DNA of 64,000 nt, from contig NZ_BMGG01000001.1 in the NCBI RefSeq assembly GCF_014640075.1, positions 992,001 to 1,056,000 on the forward strand. Direction: 5' to 3'. The position numbers and the translations under genes are program-made. The notes beneath the pieces are model-generated. The model ran no database searches. It was not told the origin of the DNA and worked only from the letters and a program-made list of their open reading frames with translations. Positions 47,009 to 55,429 of the stretch are shown here, in pieces (positions within the stretch are counted from its first letter, which is position 1; every line of letters starts with the position of its first letter). The stretch is from Chelatococcus reniformis. GTDB lineage: Bacteria; Pseudomonadota; Alphaproteobacteria; Rhizobiales; Beijerinckiaceae.

Positions 47009-48622
47009 CTACTCGGCTGCGAGCTGCGCTTCGGGCGCGGCGGCGCGGATGTCGGCGTCCACGTGGTCCTCGTACTTCGTGAAATTCTCGTGGAACATCT
47101 CGACCAGCCGGGTCGCGGTCTTCGCAAAGTCGGCCTTATCCGCCCAGGTCTTGACCGGATAGAGGATATGCGGCTCGACGCCCGGCACGGAGGTCGGCAC
47201 GGAGAAGCCGAAGTAGGGGTCGGTGCGGAAGTCGGCACGGTTGAGCGAACCGTCCAGGGCCGCCGTCAGCAGGCGGCGCGTGGCACGGATCGGCATGCGC
47301 CGGCCGACGCCGTGCTTGCCGCCGGTCCAACCGGTGTTGACCAGCCAGCAGTCGACATCGTGCTTGGCGATGAGCTCGCGCAGCAGGTTGCCGTAGACGG
47401 ACGGATGGCGCGGCATGAACGGCGCCCCGAAGCAGGTCGAGAAGGTCGCCTGCGGCTCCGTCACGCCCTTCTCGGTGCCCGCGACCTTAGCCGTGTAGCC
47501 CGACAGGAAGTGATACATCGCCTGCGCCGCCGTCAGCTTGGCAATCGGCGGCATGACGCCGAACGCGTCGGCCGTCAGCATGATGATGTTCTTGGGGACG
47601 CCGGCGCGGCCCGTCTTGGACGCGTTGGGGATGAAGTCCAGCGGGTAGGCGCAGCGCGTGTTCTCGGTCTTCGAGATGTCGTCGAAATCCGGCTCGCGGG
47701 TGAGCGGATCGACGATCACGTTCTCCAGCACCGTGCCGAAGCGCTCGGTCGTCGCGTAGATCTCGGGCTCGGCCTCCCGCGACAGACGCACCGTCTTGGC
47801 GTAACAGCCGCCCTCGAAGTTGAAGACGCCGGTCGGCGCCCAGCCGTGCTCGTCGTCGCCGATCAGAGTCCGCTGCGGGTCGGCCGAGAGCGTCGTCTTG
47901 CCGGTGCCGGACAGGCCGAAGAAGATGGCGACGTCCCCATCGCCGCCGCTGTTGGCCGAGCAGTGCATGGGCATGACGCCGGCGGCGGGCAGCACGTAGT
48001 TCAGATAGGTGAACACCGACTTCTTCATCTCGCCGGCATAGCTCGTGCCGCCGATCAGCACGATCTTGCGCGAGAAGTCGATGGCGATCACCGTTTCGGA
48101 GCGGACGCCGTGACGGGCGGGATCTGCCTTGAACGACGGCAGGTCGATGATCGTCAGCTCGGGCGCGAAGCCCGGGACTTCGGCGCGCTCGGGGCGGATC
48201 AGCAGGTTGCGGATGAACAGCGAATGCCAGGCGTACTCGGTGAACACCCGCGCCTTGACCCGATGCGCCGGATCGGCGCCGCCGTAGAGGTCCTGGGCGA
48301 ACAGCTCCTTGCCCTGGGCATGGGCGAGAAAATCGTCGAGCAGCGTCTTGAACTGGTCCGGCGAGATGGCGCCGTTGTTGTCCCACCACACCTCGTTTTC
48401 GGTCGAGGCATCGCGGACGACGAACTTATCCTTCGGCGACCGGCCGGTGTGGACGCCCGTCTCCGCGAGCAGAGCGCCGCCACGGACCAGCTGCGCTTCG
48501 TTGCGCCTCAGCGCTTCCTCGTAGAGACGCGGCGTCTCGAAGTTCCAGTAGACCCGCTTCAGCCCGCGGAACCCGGAGGCCTCCGCACCGACTGCCCCGT
48601 TGAATACGCCTACGTTCTCCAC
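47009..48622 (-). CDS. pckA: ATP-dependent phosphoenolpyruvate carboxykinase
   Basis: Converts oxaloacetate and ATP to phosphoenolpyruvate, the entry step of gluconeogenesis. It is a 537-residue enzyme. It has [11 protein letters not shown], the PCK kinase loop [13 protein letters not shown] with the following metal site DDEHGW, and [14 protein letters not shown] 48622 is chosen because GAGGGAGG precedes it and the length fits rhizobial PckA; the frame continues upstream to 48694 without family similarity. In Agrobacterium and Sinorhizobium pckA neighbours chvI-chvG, which influence its expression; here two genes intervene. Confidence 0.95.
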   Translation of the reverse strand: MENVGVFNGAVGAEASGFRGLKRVYWNFETPRLYEEALRRNEAQLVRGGALLAETGVHTGRSPKDKFVVRDASTENEVWWDNNGAISPDQFKTLLDDFLAHAQGKELFAQDLYGGADPAHRVKARVFTEYAWHSLFIRNLLIRPERAEVPGFAPELTIIDLPSFKADPARHGVRSETVIAIDFSRKIVLIGGTSYAGEMKKSVFTYLNYVLPAAGVMPMHCSANSGGDGDVAIFFGLSGTGKTTLSADPQRTLIGDDEHGWAPTGVFNFEGGCYAKTVRLSREAEPEIYATTERFGTVLENVIVDPLTREPDFDDISKTENTRCAYPLDFIPNASKTGRAGVPKNIIMLTADAFGVMPPIAKLTAAQAMYHFLSGYTAKVAGTEKGVTEPQATFSTCFGAPFMPRHPSVYGNLLRELIAKHDVDCWLVNTGWTGGKHGVGRRMPIRATRRLLTAALDGSLNRADFRTDPYFGFSVPTSVPGVEPHILYPVKTWADKADFAKTATRLVEMFHENFTKYEDHVDADIRAAAPEAQLAAE

Positions 48623-49024
48623 GAAACGTCCTCCCTCGGCCGCCACCGCGCCACGCGAAACGTCCTCACCGGCGGCGTCCTGTCGATCCCACAAAAGTCC
48701 TATGACAGAAAAATAGCAAACATGCTACGTGCGCGCGGCTGGGGTTGGCTGGCCGCCGCGAGCGTCCAACGGTCGCGGTTCCGGCGCGCTCTCCGCGACC
48801 GCCTGCCGCCGCCCGTCGGAACGCCCACTCGCTAGGAATCTACCCCTTCCGATGACGCTCCTCCAGATTCAAAATGGGCGGAGGGCGGCCATCCGATCGG
48901 GTGATCCCGCAGGACGGGGCTGCCGCTCACCCGCTGCGTGGCAGCGAGCCCAGAAGTACCGGCCACGGTCGTAGCCCGCAAGCTTTCCCGAGCTCGCGCA
49001 GCCATCCAAGCGGCCGCTGCCGCT
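48623..49024. other. 402-bp region upstream of pckA
   Basis: There is no gene. An 11-bp direct repeat GAAACGTCCTC occurs at 48623-48633 and 48657-48667; on the minus strand this duplicates the ribosome-binding segment of pckA. AT-rich AAAAATAGCAAACATGCTA near 48709-48726 could be part of the promoter. The rest, toward 49024, is GC-rich spacer with an ATCGGGTGATCC fragment of a repeat. Confidence 0.5.
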
Positions 49025-49948
49025 CTACAGGATCGGCCACGTCAAGCGCCAGCTCCGTCCGCCGTCATCGGCCGCCTCCTCGCTCAGGCGACCGGACAGG
49101 CCGCGCACCAGCGCGCGGGTGAGCGTGCCGCCGAGCCGTCTTTCGGCGCCGGCGTCGTCGTGCCGATCCGGCAGTCCGGCGCGGACGACGAGCTCGGCAT
49201 CGCCGCCATGGGCGCGCAGGGTCATGCCGATGGGACCGGCGCGGCGCTCGCCGCAGATGACGATCATGAGCTCCGCCAGCAGCTGGCCGACGACGGCCGC
49301 CGTACGCCGTGCGGTCAGGACGGCGTCGGCGGTGAGCTTGATCGGCCGGTGGTGGCCCGGATCACAGACGGCCGCGACGCGATCGGCCAGCCCGTGCAGG
49401 AAGTCACCGAGATCGATCAACTCGCCCGGGGCGGAGTCCGCCGGCCCGTAGAGCCCCGCGAGCGCCTCGCAGCGGGCAGCGAGGTCGCGCATGGCGGCCG
49501 CGGTCGCTGGCTCCGGGGCGTGCCGGGCGTGCAGGCTCACCAGGCTCGTCATGGTCTGCATGATGTTCTGATAGCCGTGTCGGAGCTGCGCCACGGCCGG
49601 CGCCTCGGACCGCTCGGCGGGGACCAGGATGCCGAGCCAGCGGGGCTCGCCCCGATCGCCCGTGACCGGCGTCATCTGCATGGCGGCGCGCCAGATGGCG
49701 CCGTCCGGCCGCGCACCGCTGACCGTCATGGCGAACGCTTCGCCGGCCGCGACGAGAGCTTCCAGCCGGGCCCGGTCGCGGGCGTTGGCGTGGGGGCCGA
49801 GCACTGCGGCGAGCGGCCGCCCCGCAGCCAGACCGGTGAAGCGGGCGAACGCATCGTTGATATGGGCAATGGGCCGTCCGGGCGCCTGGACGTCCACCAG
49901 GAACCCGGCGGCGGCGAGACGCGCGACGAGGGCAGCTGCCGCGTCCAT
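49025..49948 (-). CDS. PAS protein with degenerate HisKA_2/HATPase core
   Basis: A 307-residue cytoplasmic protein. The PAS domain spans about 10-115 (HINDAFARFTGLAAGRPLAAVLG; WLGILVPAERSE). A HisKA_2-like helix pair follows with LRHGYQNIMQTMTSLVSLHARHA, in which the phospho-acceptor His is kept. The C-terminal region has the outline of an ATPase domain, but the N-box Asn (LLAELMIVICGERR) and the glycine-rich motifs are missing. This looks like a pseudo-kinase or ChpT-like histidine phosphotransferase with a PAS sensor. It lies between pckA and hugZ-chvI, six bases after the HugZ gene. Confidence 0.72.
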   Translation of the reverse strand: MDAAAALVARLAAAGFLVDVQAPGRPIAHINDAFARFTGLAAGRPLAAVLGPHANARDRARLEALVAAGEAFAMTVSGARPDGAIWRAAMQMTPVTGDRGEPRWLGILVPAERSEAPAVAQLRHGYQNIMQTMTSLVSLHARHAPEPATAAAMRDLAARCEALAGLYGPADSAPGELIDLGDFLHGLADRVAAVCDPGHHRPIKLTADAVLTARRTAAVVGQLLAELMIVICGERRAGPIGMTLRAHGGDAELVVRAGLPDRHDDAGAERRLGGTLTRALVRGLSGRLSEEAADDGGRSWRLTWPIL

Positions 49949-49954
49949 GGGAGC

Positions 49955-50683
49955 CTAGGGCGCCGCGGCGGCGGGGACGGCCCTGGCCGCGTCGGCGAGT
50001 TCCTTCAAAATACCGCGCAGCGCGCCGGGGGAGGTGACGCGGCGGGGGAACGGCAGCCGGGCGGTGCGGTCGCCGCAGGCGAGATCGAGGCCCTCCGGGT
50101 CGAGCCCCGACACCGTCCAGTCCCCGCGGCCCTCGCCGAGCAGCCGGGTCGCGTAGAGGAGGAGGGCATCCGCGTGGTCCTCGTTCATATGCGCCACTGC
50201 GCCGGCCTCGGCCGCGACGAGCTCGTCGGCGTCGCCGAGTTCGGTCAGCAGGTCGGCGGCGCACAGGTCGACGATGCGGCCGAAGCCGGCGACCAGATGG
50301 GCGCCCGTCGGCACCAGGCGGCGGAACGAGAAATCGGGGAAGTCGGCGTAGCCCGCCGCGCCCGGGTGGCGGGCGAGGAAGCGATGGCGCGGCCGCTCAC
50401 CGGCGCTGCGCTCGGCCACGACGGCGACGCTCAGCCGCGGATGGGCCAGCGGATCGCCCGCGCCGATGGTGGCGACGAGCAGCGAGGCGCGCGCGTCACG
50501 CGCCAGGTTGCCGGTGTGCAGCGCGAGGTCCGAGATCAGCGTCACCGGCACGCCGTCCAGATCGGTCGCGATACTGACCAGCGAGGCGTAGGGAGCGCCG
50601 TCCGGTCCCAGGGTGGCCAGGGTTCCGATCCGCGCCCGGCGGAGCAGGGCCTTGGCGACGAGCTTGGGGTCGAACTCACTCAC
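49955..50683 (-). CDS. HugZ-family heme-utilisation/FMN-binding split-barrel protein
   Basis: A 242-residue protein. The N-terminal pyridoxamine-phosphate-oxidase-like split barrel (about 10-150; [19 protein letters not shown]) is followed by the DUF2470 domain ([16 protein letters not shown]). HugZ/HutZ proteins bind or degrade heme and this is the only candidate heme-processing enzyme in the window; other members bind flavin. It is divergent from chvI and upstream of the PAS gene in a likely two-gene unit. Confidence 0.85.
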   Translation of the reverse strand: MSEFDPKLVAKALLRRARIGTLATLGPDGAPYASLVSIATDLDGVPVTLISDLALHTGNLARDARASLLVATIGAGDPLAHPRLSVAVVAERSAGERPRHRFLARHPGAAGYADFPDFSFRRLVPTGAHLVAGFGRIVDLCAADLLTELGDADELVAAEAGAVAHMNEDHADALLLYATRLLGEGRGDWTVSGLDPEGLDLACGDRTARLPFPRRVTSPGALRGILKELADAARAVPAAAAP

Positions 50684-50999
50684 GGCCTATCCTTCCAAAC
50701 GATGTCGAGCCGGCGAACGGCGGTGGTCTTCCGCCCGGTGTGGGGTTAAAATACGACCCTGCGCGCCGGCCGAACGTCATGATTCGGCCGCACTGAACCC
50801 TAACAGCGTGCGGTGCTGTCAAGCCATCCGCGCCGGCGCGGATGGCACCGACCTCCGCGCTCGGGTCTTTGAGCCCCGAGCTCCAACTGGATTCTATGAT
50901 CTTTTAGCGTGGCGAATCCGACATTCACCCATTGCGCTGCTCCAAGGTCATGCGAATCTCGGGTTCGCCCCGGGAGCGCCAGGAACATCGAAGAAGCCC
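50684..50999. promoter_or_regulatory. Divergent control region of hugZ-like gene and chvI
   Basis: A 316-bp region without a gene. It contains a perfect 24-bp palindrome at 50823-50846, and the rest is spacer that must hold the promoters of the leftward hugZ-PAS unit and of chvI. TTAAAATACGACC near 50748-50759 is the most AT-rich part near the leftward gene. Confidence 0.55.
50823..50846. repeat. Perfect 24-bp palindrome upstream of chvI
   Basis: Two exact 12-bp arms (GCCATCCGCGCC and its complement) with no loop bases, centred 165 bases before the chvI start. In DNA it could bind a dimeric regulator, and in RNA it would form a tight hairpin. No homologous copy was noticed elsewhere in the window. 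Confidence 0.7.
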
Positions 51000-51698
51000 A
51001 TGCCGACTATCGCCCTCGTTGACGACGACCGCAACATCCTGACCTCCGTTTCGATTGCCCTCGAGTCGGAAGGCTACCGGATCCTCACCTATACGGACGG
51101 CGCCTCGGCGCTCGACGGTCTCAAGACGAACGTGCCGGATCTGGCCATCCTCGACATCAAGATGCCGCGCATGGACGGCATGGAGCTGCTGCGCCGTCTG
51201 CGGCAGAAGAGCGACCTGCCGGTCATCTTCCTCACCTCCAAGGACGAGGAGATCGACGAATTGTTCGGCCTGAAGATGGGCGCCGACGACTTCATCCGGA
51301 AGCCGTTCTCCCAGCGCCTGCTGGTGGAGCGGGTCAAGGCCGTGCTGCGCCGCGCCAGCCCGCGCGACCAGGCGGCGGTCAAGGAGGCCGACGCCAAGGC
51401 GCTGGAGCGCGGCGCGCTCAAGATGGATCCGGAGCGGCACACCTGCACCTGGCGCAACGAGCCGGTGACGCTGACCGTGACCGAATTCCTGATCCTGCAG
51501 GCGCTGGCTCAGCGGCCCGGGGTGGTCAAGAGCCGCAACGCGCTGATGGACGCCGCTTACGACGACCAGGTCTACGTCGACGACCGCACCATCGACAGCC
51601 ACATCAAGCGGCTGCGCAAGAAGTTCAAGGTGGTCGACAACGCCTTCGACATGATCGAGACCCTGTACGGTGTCGGCTATCGCTTCAAGGAGGCCTAA
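51000..51698 (+). CDS. chvI: Two-component response regulator ChvI
   Basis: A 232-residue OmpR/PhoB-type regulator. The receiver domain has VDDD near residue 7-10, phospho-acceptor Asp52 ([12 protein letters not shown]), the Thr in LTSKDEE and Lys in IRKPFSQR. The C-terminal winged helix (about 135-230) has [17 protein letters not shown] and YGVGYRF. ChvI with ChvG responds to acid or envelope stress and regulates exopolysaccharide, motility and central carbon genes in rhizobia. ATG 51000 has no strong ribosome-binding site but fits family length. Confidence 0.95.
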   Translation: MPTIALVDDDRNILTSVSIALESEGYRILTYTDGASALDGLKTNVPDLAILDIKMPRMDGMELLRRLRQKSDLPVIFLTSKDEEIDELFGLKMGADDFIRKPFSQRLLVERVKAVLRRASPRDQAAVKEADAKALERGALKMDPERHTCTWRNEPVTLTVTEFLILQALAQRPGVVKSRNALMDAAYDDQVYVDDRTIDSHIKRLRKKFKVVDNAFDMIETLYGVGYRFKEA

Positions 51699-51705
51699 GC
51701 CGCAG

Positions 51706-53613
51706 GTGCCTGCCGCGGCGCTTGTGGCGGATGGGCCGGCAGCCGGCGCCGACGGGCGCGCCGACGCGGTGGCGCGCCTGGCGCCGCGCCGCGATGACGG
51801 CGTGCCGGCGCAAGCCGCCGAGCCGGCCATCGGTCCCGCGGAGGAGGATGGCGCGGCCTGCCCACCGCATCCGGCGGTGGCGCGTGGGATTGGCCGCAAA
51901 TTGGCGCGGCGGCTGCGCCGCCTCGGCCGGGCCATCCTGGCCCGCGGATCATCGAGCCTCACGCGGCGCATCGTCATCCTCAACCTGGTGGGCCTGGTCG
52001 CCCTGCTCGTCGGCTTCGGCTATCTCAACCAGTTTCGCGAGGGCCTGATCGACGCCCGGGTGCAGAGCCTGCTCACCCAGGGCGAGATCATCGCCGGCGC
52101 CATCGCCTCCTCGGCCACGGTCGAGACCGACACCATCACCATCGATCCGGACAAGCTGCTCCAGCTGCAGGCGGGTGAAAGCTCGGGCCTGAACGACGAC
52201 ACGCTGTCGCCTCTGGAGTTCTCCATCAATCCGGAGCGGGTGGCGCCGCTGTTGCGCCGCCTGGTGACGCCGACGCGCACGCGCGCGCGCGTTTTCGACC
52301 GCGACGGGCTGCTGCTGCTGGATTCGCGCTCGCTCTACAGCCGCGGCGATGTGCTGCGGCTCGATCTGCCGCCCATCCCGCGCGAGCCGCCGACGATGCT
52401 GCAGCGGCTGTGGGCCGATGCCAAGGGCTTGTTCAAGCGCAAGGGCCTGACGCCAGAGGAGCTCAGCAGCATCAGCGGCCGCTCGTTGCCCGAGGTGGCG
52501 CGCGCCCTCACCGGCACGCCCGGCACGGTGGTGCGCGTCAACGCCGCCGGCGAGACGATCGTCTCGGTTGCCGTGCCCATCCAGCGGCTGCGGACGGTGC
52601 GCGGTGCCCTGCTGCTGTCGACGCAGGGCGGCGATATCGATCAGATCCTCACCAAGGAGCGCATGAGCCTCTTGCAGGTCTTCAGCGTCGCCGCGCTGGT
52701 CATGGTCGTGCTGTCGTTCCTCCTGGCCGGCACCATCGCCGGGCCGATGCGGCGTCTGGCCGAGGCCGCCGAGCGGGTCCGCCGCGGCACGCGCTCGCGC
52801 CCGCAGATTCCCGATTTCACCGGCCGCTCGGACGAGATCGGGCACCTGTCGGGCGCCCTGCGCGACATGACGCGCGCGCTCTACAACCGGATCGACGCGA
52901 TCGAGAGCTTCGCCGCCGATGTCGCGCACGAGCTGAAAAACCCCCTGACCTCGCTCAGGTCTGCCGTCGAAACGCTGCCGCTCGCCCGAACCGAGGAGTC
53001 GCGAGGGCGCCTGCTCGCGGTCATTCAGCACGACGTGCGCCGCCTCGACCGGCTGATCAGCGATATCTCGGATGCCTCGCGCCTCGATGCCGAGCTGTCG
53101 CGTGAGGACGCCGAGCCCGTCGACCTGGCCCGCCTGGCGGAGGCGGTGGCCGCCATCTCCAACGAGGTCCGCCGCGACGGCCAGGCCCCGATCGGGGTGA
53201 CCGTCGAGCCCAATGCCCAGGGCCGCGACGCCTACTTCACGGTCGGCCACGACGGCCGTCTCGGCCAGGTGGTGAATAATCTGCTCGACAACGCCCGCTC
53301 GTTCTCGCCCCCGGGGGCCAGCGTCCGTCTCAACCTGCGCCGCGTGCGCAACGAGATCGAGATCCGTGTCGACGACGATGGCCCGGGCATCCCCGAGCAT
53401 GCGCTGGAGCGCATCTTCGAGCGCTTCTACACCGACCGGCCCGAGGGCTTCGGCCAGAACTCCGGCCTCGGCCTCTCCATCTCGCGGCAGATCGTCCAGG
53501 CCCACCAGGGCTCCATCCGCGCCGAGAATCGGCTGGCCACGCGCGATGCGGACGGCCACCAGCGGTGTTTGGGCGCGCGCTTCGTCGTCCGCCTGCCGGC
53601 GGCGGCTCCATGA
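51706..53613 (+). CDS. chvG: Sensor histidine kinase ChvG
   Basis: A 635-residue membrane kinase. A variable Pro/Ala-rich leader (about 1-80) is followed by TM1 (about 89-107), a periplasmic sensor domain, TM2 (VFSVAALVMVVLSFLLAGTI), HAMP, HisKA with FAADVAHELKNPLTSL, and HATPase (NNLLDNARSFS, DDDGPGIP, NSGLGLSIS). In relatives the periplasmic repressor ExoR inhibits it. GTG 51706 follows AAGGAGG; an earlier in-frame start lies inside chvI. Its TGA overlaps the ATG of hprK. Confidence 0.94.
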   Translation: MPAAALVADGPAAGADGRADAVARLAPRRDDGVPAQAAEPAIGPAEEDGAACPPHPAVARGIGRKLARRLRRLGRAILARGSSSLTRRIVILNLVGLVALLVGFGYLNQFREGLIDARVQSLLTQGEIIAGAIASSATVETDTITIDPDKLLQLQAGESSGLNDDTLSPLEFSINPERVAPLLRRLVTPTRTRARVFDRDGLLLLDSRSLYSRGDVLRLDLPPIPREPPTMLQRLWADAKGLFKRKGLTPEELSSISGRSLPEVARALTGTPGTVVRVNAAGETIVSVAVPIQRLRTVRGALLLSTQGGDIDQILTKERMSLLQVFSVAALVMVVLSFLLAGTIAGPMRRLAEAAERVRRGTRSRPQIPDFTGRSDEIGHLSGALRDMTRALYNRIDAIESFAADVAHELKNPLTSLRSAVETLPLARTEESRGRLLAVIQHDVRRLDRLISDISDASRLDAELSREDAEPVDLARLAEAVAAISNEVRRDGQAPIGVTVEPNAQGRDAYFTVGHDGRLGQVVNNLLDNARSFSPPGASVRLNLRRVRNEIEIRVDDDGPGIPEHALERIFERFYTDRPEGFGQNSGLGLSISRQIVQAHQGSIRAENRLATRDADGHQRCLGARFVVRLPAAAP

Positions 53614-54053
53614 ACGGGACGACCGTCCATGCCGGCTGCGTGCTCGTCGGCGAGGCCGGCGTCCTGATCCGCGGCGACAGCGGCACCGGCAAGTCGCAGC
53701 TGGGGCTCCGGCTCATGGCCGCCGCCCGTGGCCGTGGACTGTTCGCCAGTCTCGTCGCCGACGATCGCACGCGCCTCGCCGTCAACGGCGGCCGCCTCAT
53801 CGCCCGGCCCGTGCCGGCGATCGCCGGCCGATGCGAGATTCGCGGGGTAGGCATCGTGGGGCTCGTCAATGAGGGCGCGGCCGTCGTGCGGCTGGTCGTC
53901 GACTGCAGCCACGAGCAGCCGGAGCGGCTGCCGGCCGCAGCGTCCCGGTCCGCCGCCATCGAGGGCATCGTGATCGACCGGCTCCAGGTGCGGGTCGACG
54001 ACGGCGTCGAGGCTGTCGTTTGGGCCGTGCTCGAGCAGGTTCTGGACCGGTGA
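53610..54053 (+). CDS. hprK: HPr kinase/phosphorylase, short alphaproteobacterial form
   Basis: A 147-residue HprK that consists of the catalytic C-terminal domain only, as usual in alphaproteobacteria. The P-loop is RGDSGTGKSQLGLRL near residue 23-35, and ADDRTRLAV and EIRGVGIV are conserved. It phosphorylates the regulatory serine of HPr and can reverse the reaction. ATGA overlap with chvG indicates translational coupling, tying the ChvGI system to the PTS relay. Confidence 0.95.
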   Translation: MNGTTVHAGCVLVGEAGVLIRGDSGTGKSQLGLRLMAAARGRGLFASLVADDRTRLAVNGGRLIARPVPAIAGRCEIRGVGIVGLVNEGAAVVRLVVDCSHEQPERLPAAASRSAAIEGIVIDRLQVRVDDGVEAVVWAVLEQVLDR

Positions 54054-54227
54054 GCGGACCAATGCGGGGTATGTCCGGTTCATCCTCCCTACGCCCTTTT
54101 GGGCAATGTGCGGCAAGCGTGACATGGTCGTGACTAAATGGTCGCATCCGGCTTGCGCTTCGCGCCGCAATGCACAAAATGAGCCCTCTTCGGCGACGCT
54201 CCTGAAGCGTCCCGCTCGGACACCCAT

Positions 54228-54629
54228 ATGATCGGTCTTGTGCTCGTGACGCACGGCTGTCTGGCGACGGAATTCCGCTCCGCGCTCGAGCACGTCGTCG
54301 GCCCCCAGAAACAGGTGGAGACCGTCACCATCGGTCCCGATGACGACATGGATGGCCGCCGGCGCGACATTCTCGACGCGGTCAAGCGCGTCGACACCGG
54401 CGAGGGCGTCGTCGTCCTTACCGACATGTTCGGGGGCACGCCGTCGAACCTGGCCATCTCCTGCATGAACGGCCTCAAGGTCGAGGTGATCGCCGGCATC
54501 AACCTCCCCATGCTGATCAAACTGGCGAGCGTGCGCGAAGATATGCCCCTCGCCGATGCGGTGTTGCAGGCGCAGGAGGCCGGCCGCAAGTACATCAACG
54601 TGGCGAGCCGGGTGCTCGCCGGTAAGTAG
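54228..54629 (+). CDS. PTS EIIA component, mannose/sorbose type (regulatory)
   Basis: A 133-residue single-domain EIIA-Man protein. The phosphorylated histidine is His9 in LVLVTHGCLATEF; VVVLTDMFGGTPSNLA is the conserved loop. No sugar permease genes (IIB, IIC, IID) accompany it. As in other alphaproteobacteria, it is likely a signalling end-point of an incomplete PTS rather than a transport component. It is 174 bases after hprK. Confidence 0.95.
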   Translation: MIGLVLVTHGCLATEFRSALEHVVGPQKQVETVTIGPDDDMDGRRRDILDAVKRVDTGEGVVVLTDMFGGTPSNLAISCMNGLKVEVIAGINLPMLIKLASVREDMPLADAVLQAQEAGRKYINVASRVLAGK

Positions 54630-54802
54630 GCGCGCGGGCCACTCGCGACGGGTGGCCTCACCCGACCGCTGAACGAGCCGCTCCGGATTCACAGATTTGC
54701 TGCATGTTGGTGCAATTGGATGATTTGATCCGATTGCGAGATGCTATCGCGCCGATCGGGACGATTTTTCCTTGAATCATCATCCCGCTCTAAGGCTTTT
54801 TA

Positions 54803-54853
54803 AGCATGATCTTGTCCCAAAACCGGTGTCCACCTTTTGGGATCGTACGCTAG
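54803..54853. repeat. CTAG-type palindromic element, copy 4
   Basis: Arms CCCAAAA (54816-54822) and TTTTGGG (54835-54841) flank CCGGTGTCCACC, with a terminal CTAG at 54850-54853. It lies immediately before the ribosome-binding site of the HPr gene, so the element forms the 5' leader edge of that mRNA. Confidence 0.7.
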
Positions 54854-54870
54854 GGGGAGGGGAGACGTTC

Positions 54871-55188
54871 GTGCAGGAGCTGGAGGAGGATTGCCCGCCC
54901 GCGCCGGTGCCCGAGGGGGCGCTGGTGCGTGTGCTGCCCATCGTCAACCGCAAAGGCCTGCATGCGCGCGCCTCGGCCAAGTTCGTCCAGACCGTCGACC
55001 GCTTCGAGTCCGACGTCACCGTCACGCGCTGCGGCGAGACGGTCGGCGGGACCTCGATCATGGGTCTGCTGACGCTGGCGGCGGCGCAGGGCACCAGCAT
55101 CACCGTGACGGCGAAGGGCAGCGACGCAGAGCCTTGCCTGGCGGCGATCGAACGGCTGCTGGCCGAGCGCTTCGGCGAGGACGAGTAA
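54871..55188 (+). CDS. ptsH: Phosphocarrier protein HPr
   Basis: A 105-residue HPr. The EI-phosphorylated histidine is His31 (NRKGLHARASAKF) and the HprK-target serine is Ser62 (GGTSIMGLLTLAA), exactly 31 residues apart as in the classical His15/Ser46 pair. GTG 54871 is chosen because GGGGAG lies six bases upstream; the frame is open further upstream only through a repeat element. With HprK and EIIA next door it forms the regulatory PTS of alphaproteobacteria. Enzyme I is not in the window. Confidence 0.95.
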   Translation: MQELEEDCPPAPVPEGALVRVLPIVNRKGLHARASAKFVQTVDRFESDVTVTRCGETVGGTSIMGLLTLAAAQGTSITVTAKGSDAEPCLAAIERLLAERFGEDE

Positions 55189-55335
55189 TCCATAGTCCAC
55201 CGAGGGCCTGGAGCGTTCCGCGCCATCGGATGTGACATCCAACGGCGCGATGCTCACAGCTCTTGAATAGGGGGCGCAGCGCGCCCCTGTCCGCCCGTCG
55301 TGGGCGGACCATCCAACCCCTCGGGGCGGGCGGCA

Positions 55336-55364
55336 CAAAAAAGGCCAGCCTCACGGGCTGGCCT
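55336..55364 (-). terminator. Rho-independent terminator of pnp
   Basis: A 9-bp stem (55342-55350 with 55356-55364, AGGCCAGCC/GGCTGGCCT), five-base loop and six A on the plus strand at 55337-55342, which read as a T-run on the minus strand. This is the clearest intrinsic terminator in the window, 66 bases after the pnp stop. Confidence 0.9.
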
Positions 55365-55376
55365 CTTGGTCGTTGC

Positions 55377-55407
55377 CGGGATGGCCGGACCAAGTCCGGC
55401 CATCCCG
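55377..55407. repeat. Perfect hairpin between pnp stop and its terminator
   Basis: Arms 55377-55390 and 55394-55407 are perfectly complementary (14 bp) with a three-base loop CAA. It belongs to the GGATGGCCGGAC-type repeat family also seen at 23576 and 57951. It may protect the pnp mRNA 3' end. Confidence 0.8.
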
Positions 55408-55429
55408 AAACGGACGCTCGGGGCGCGGA

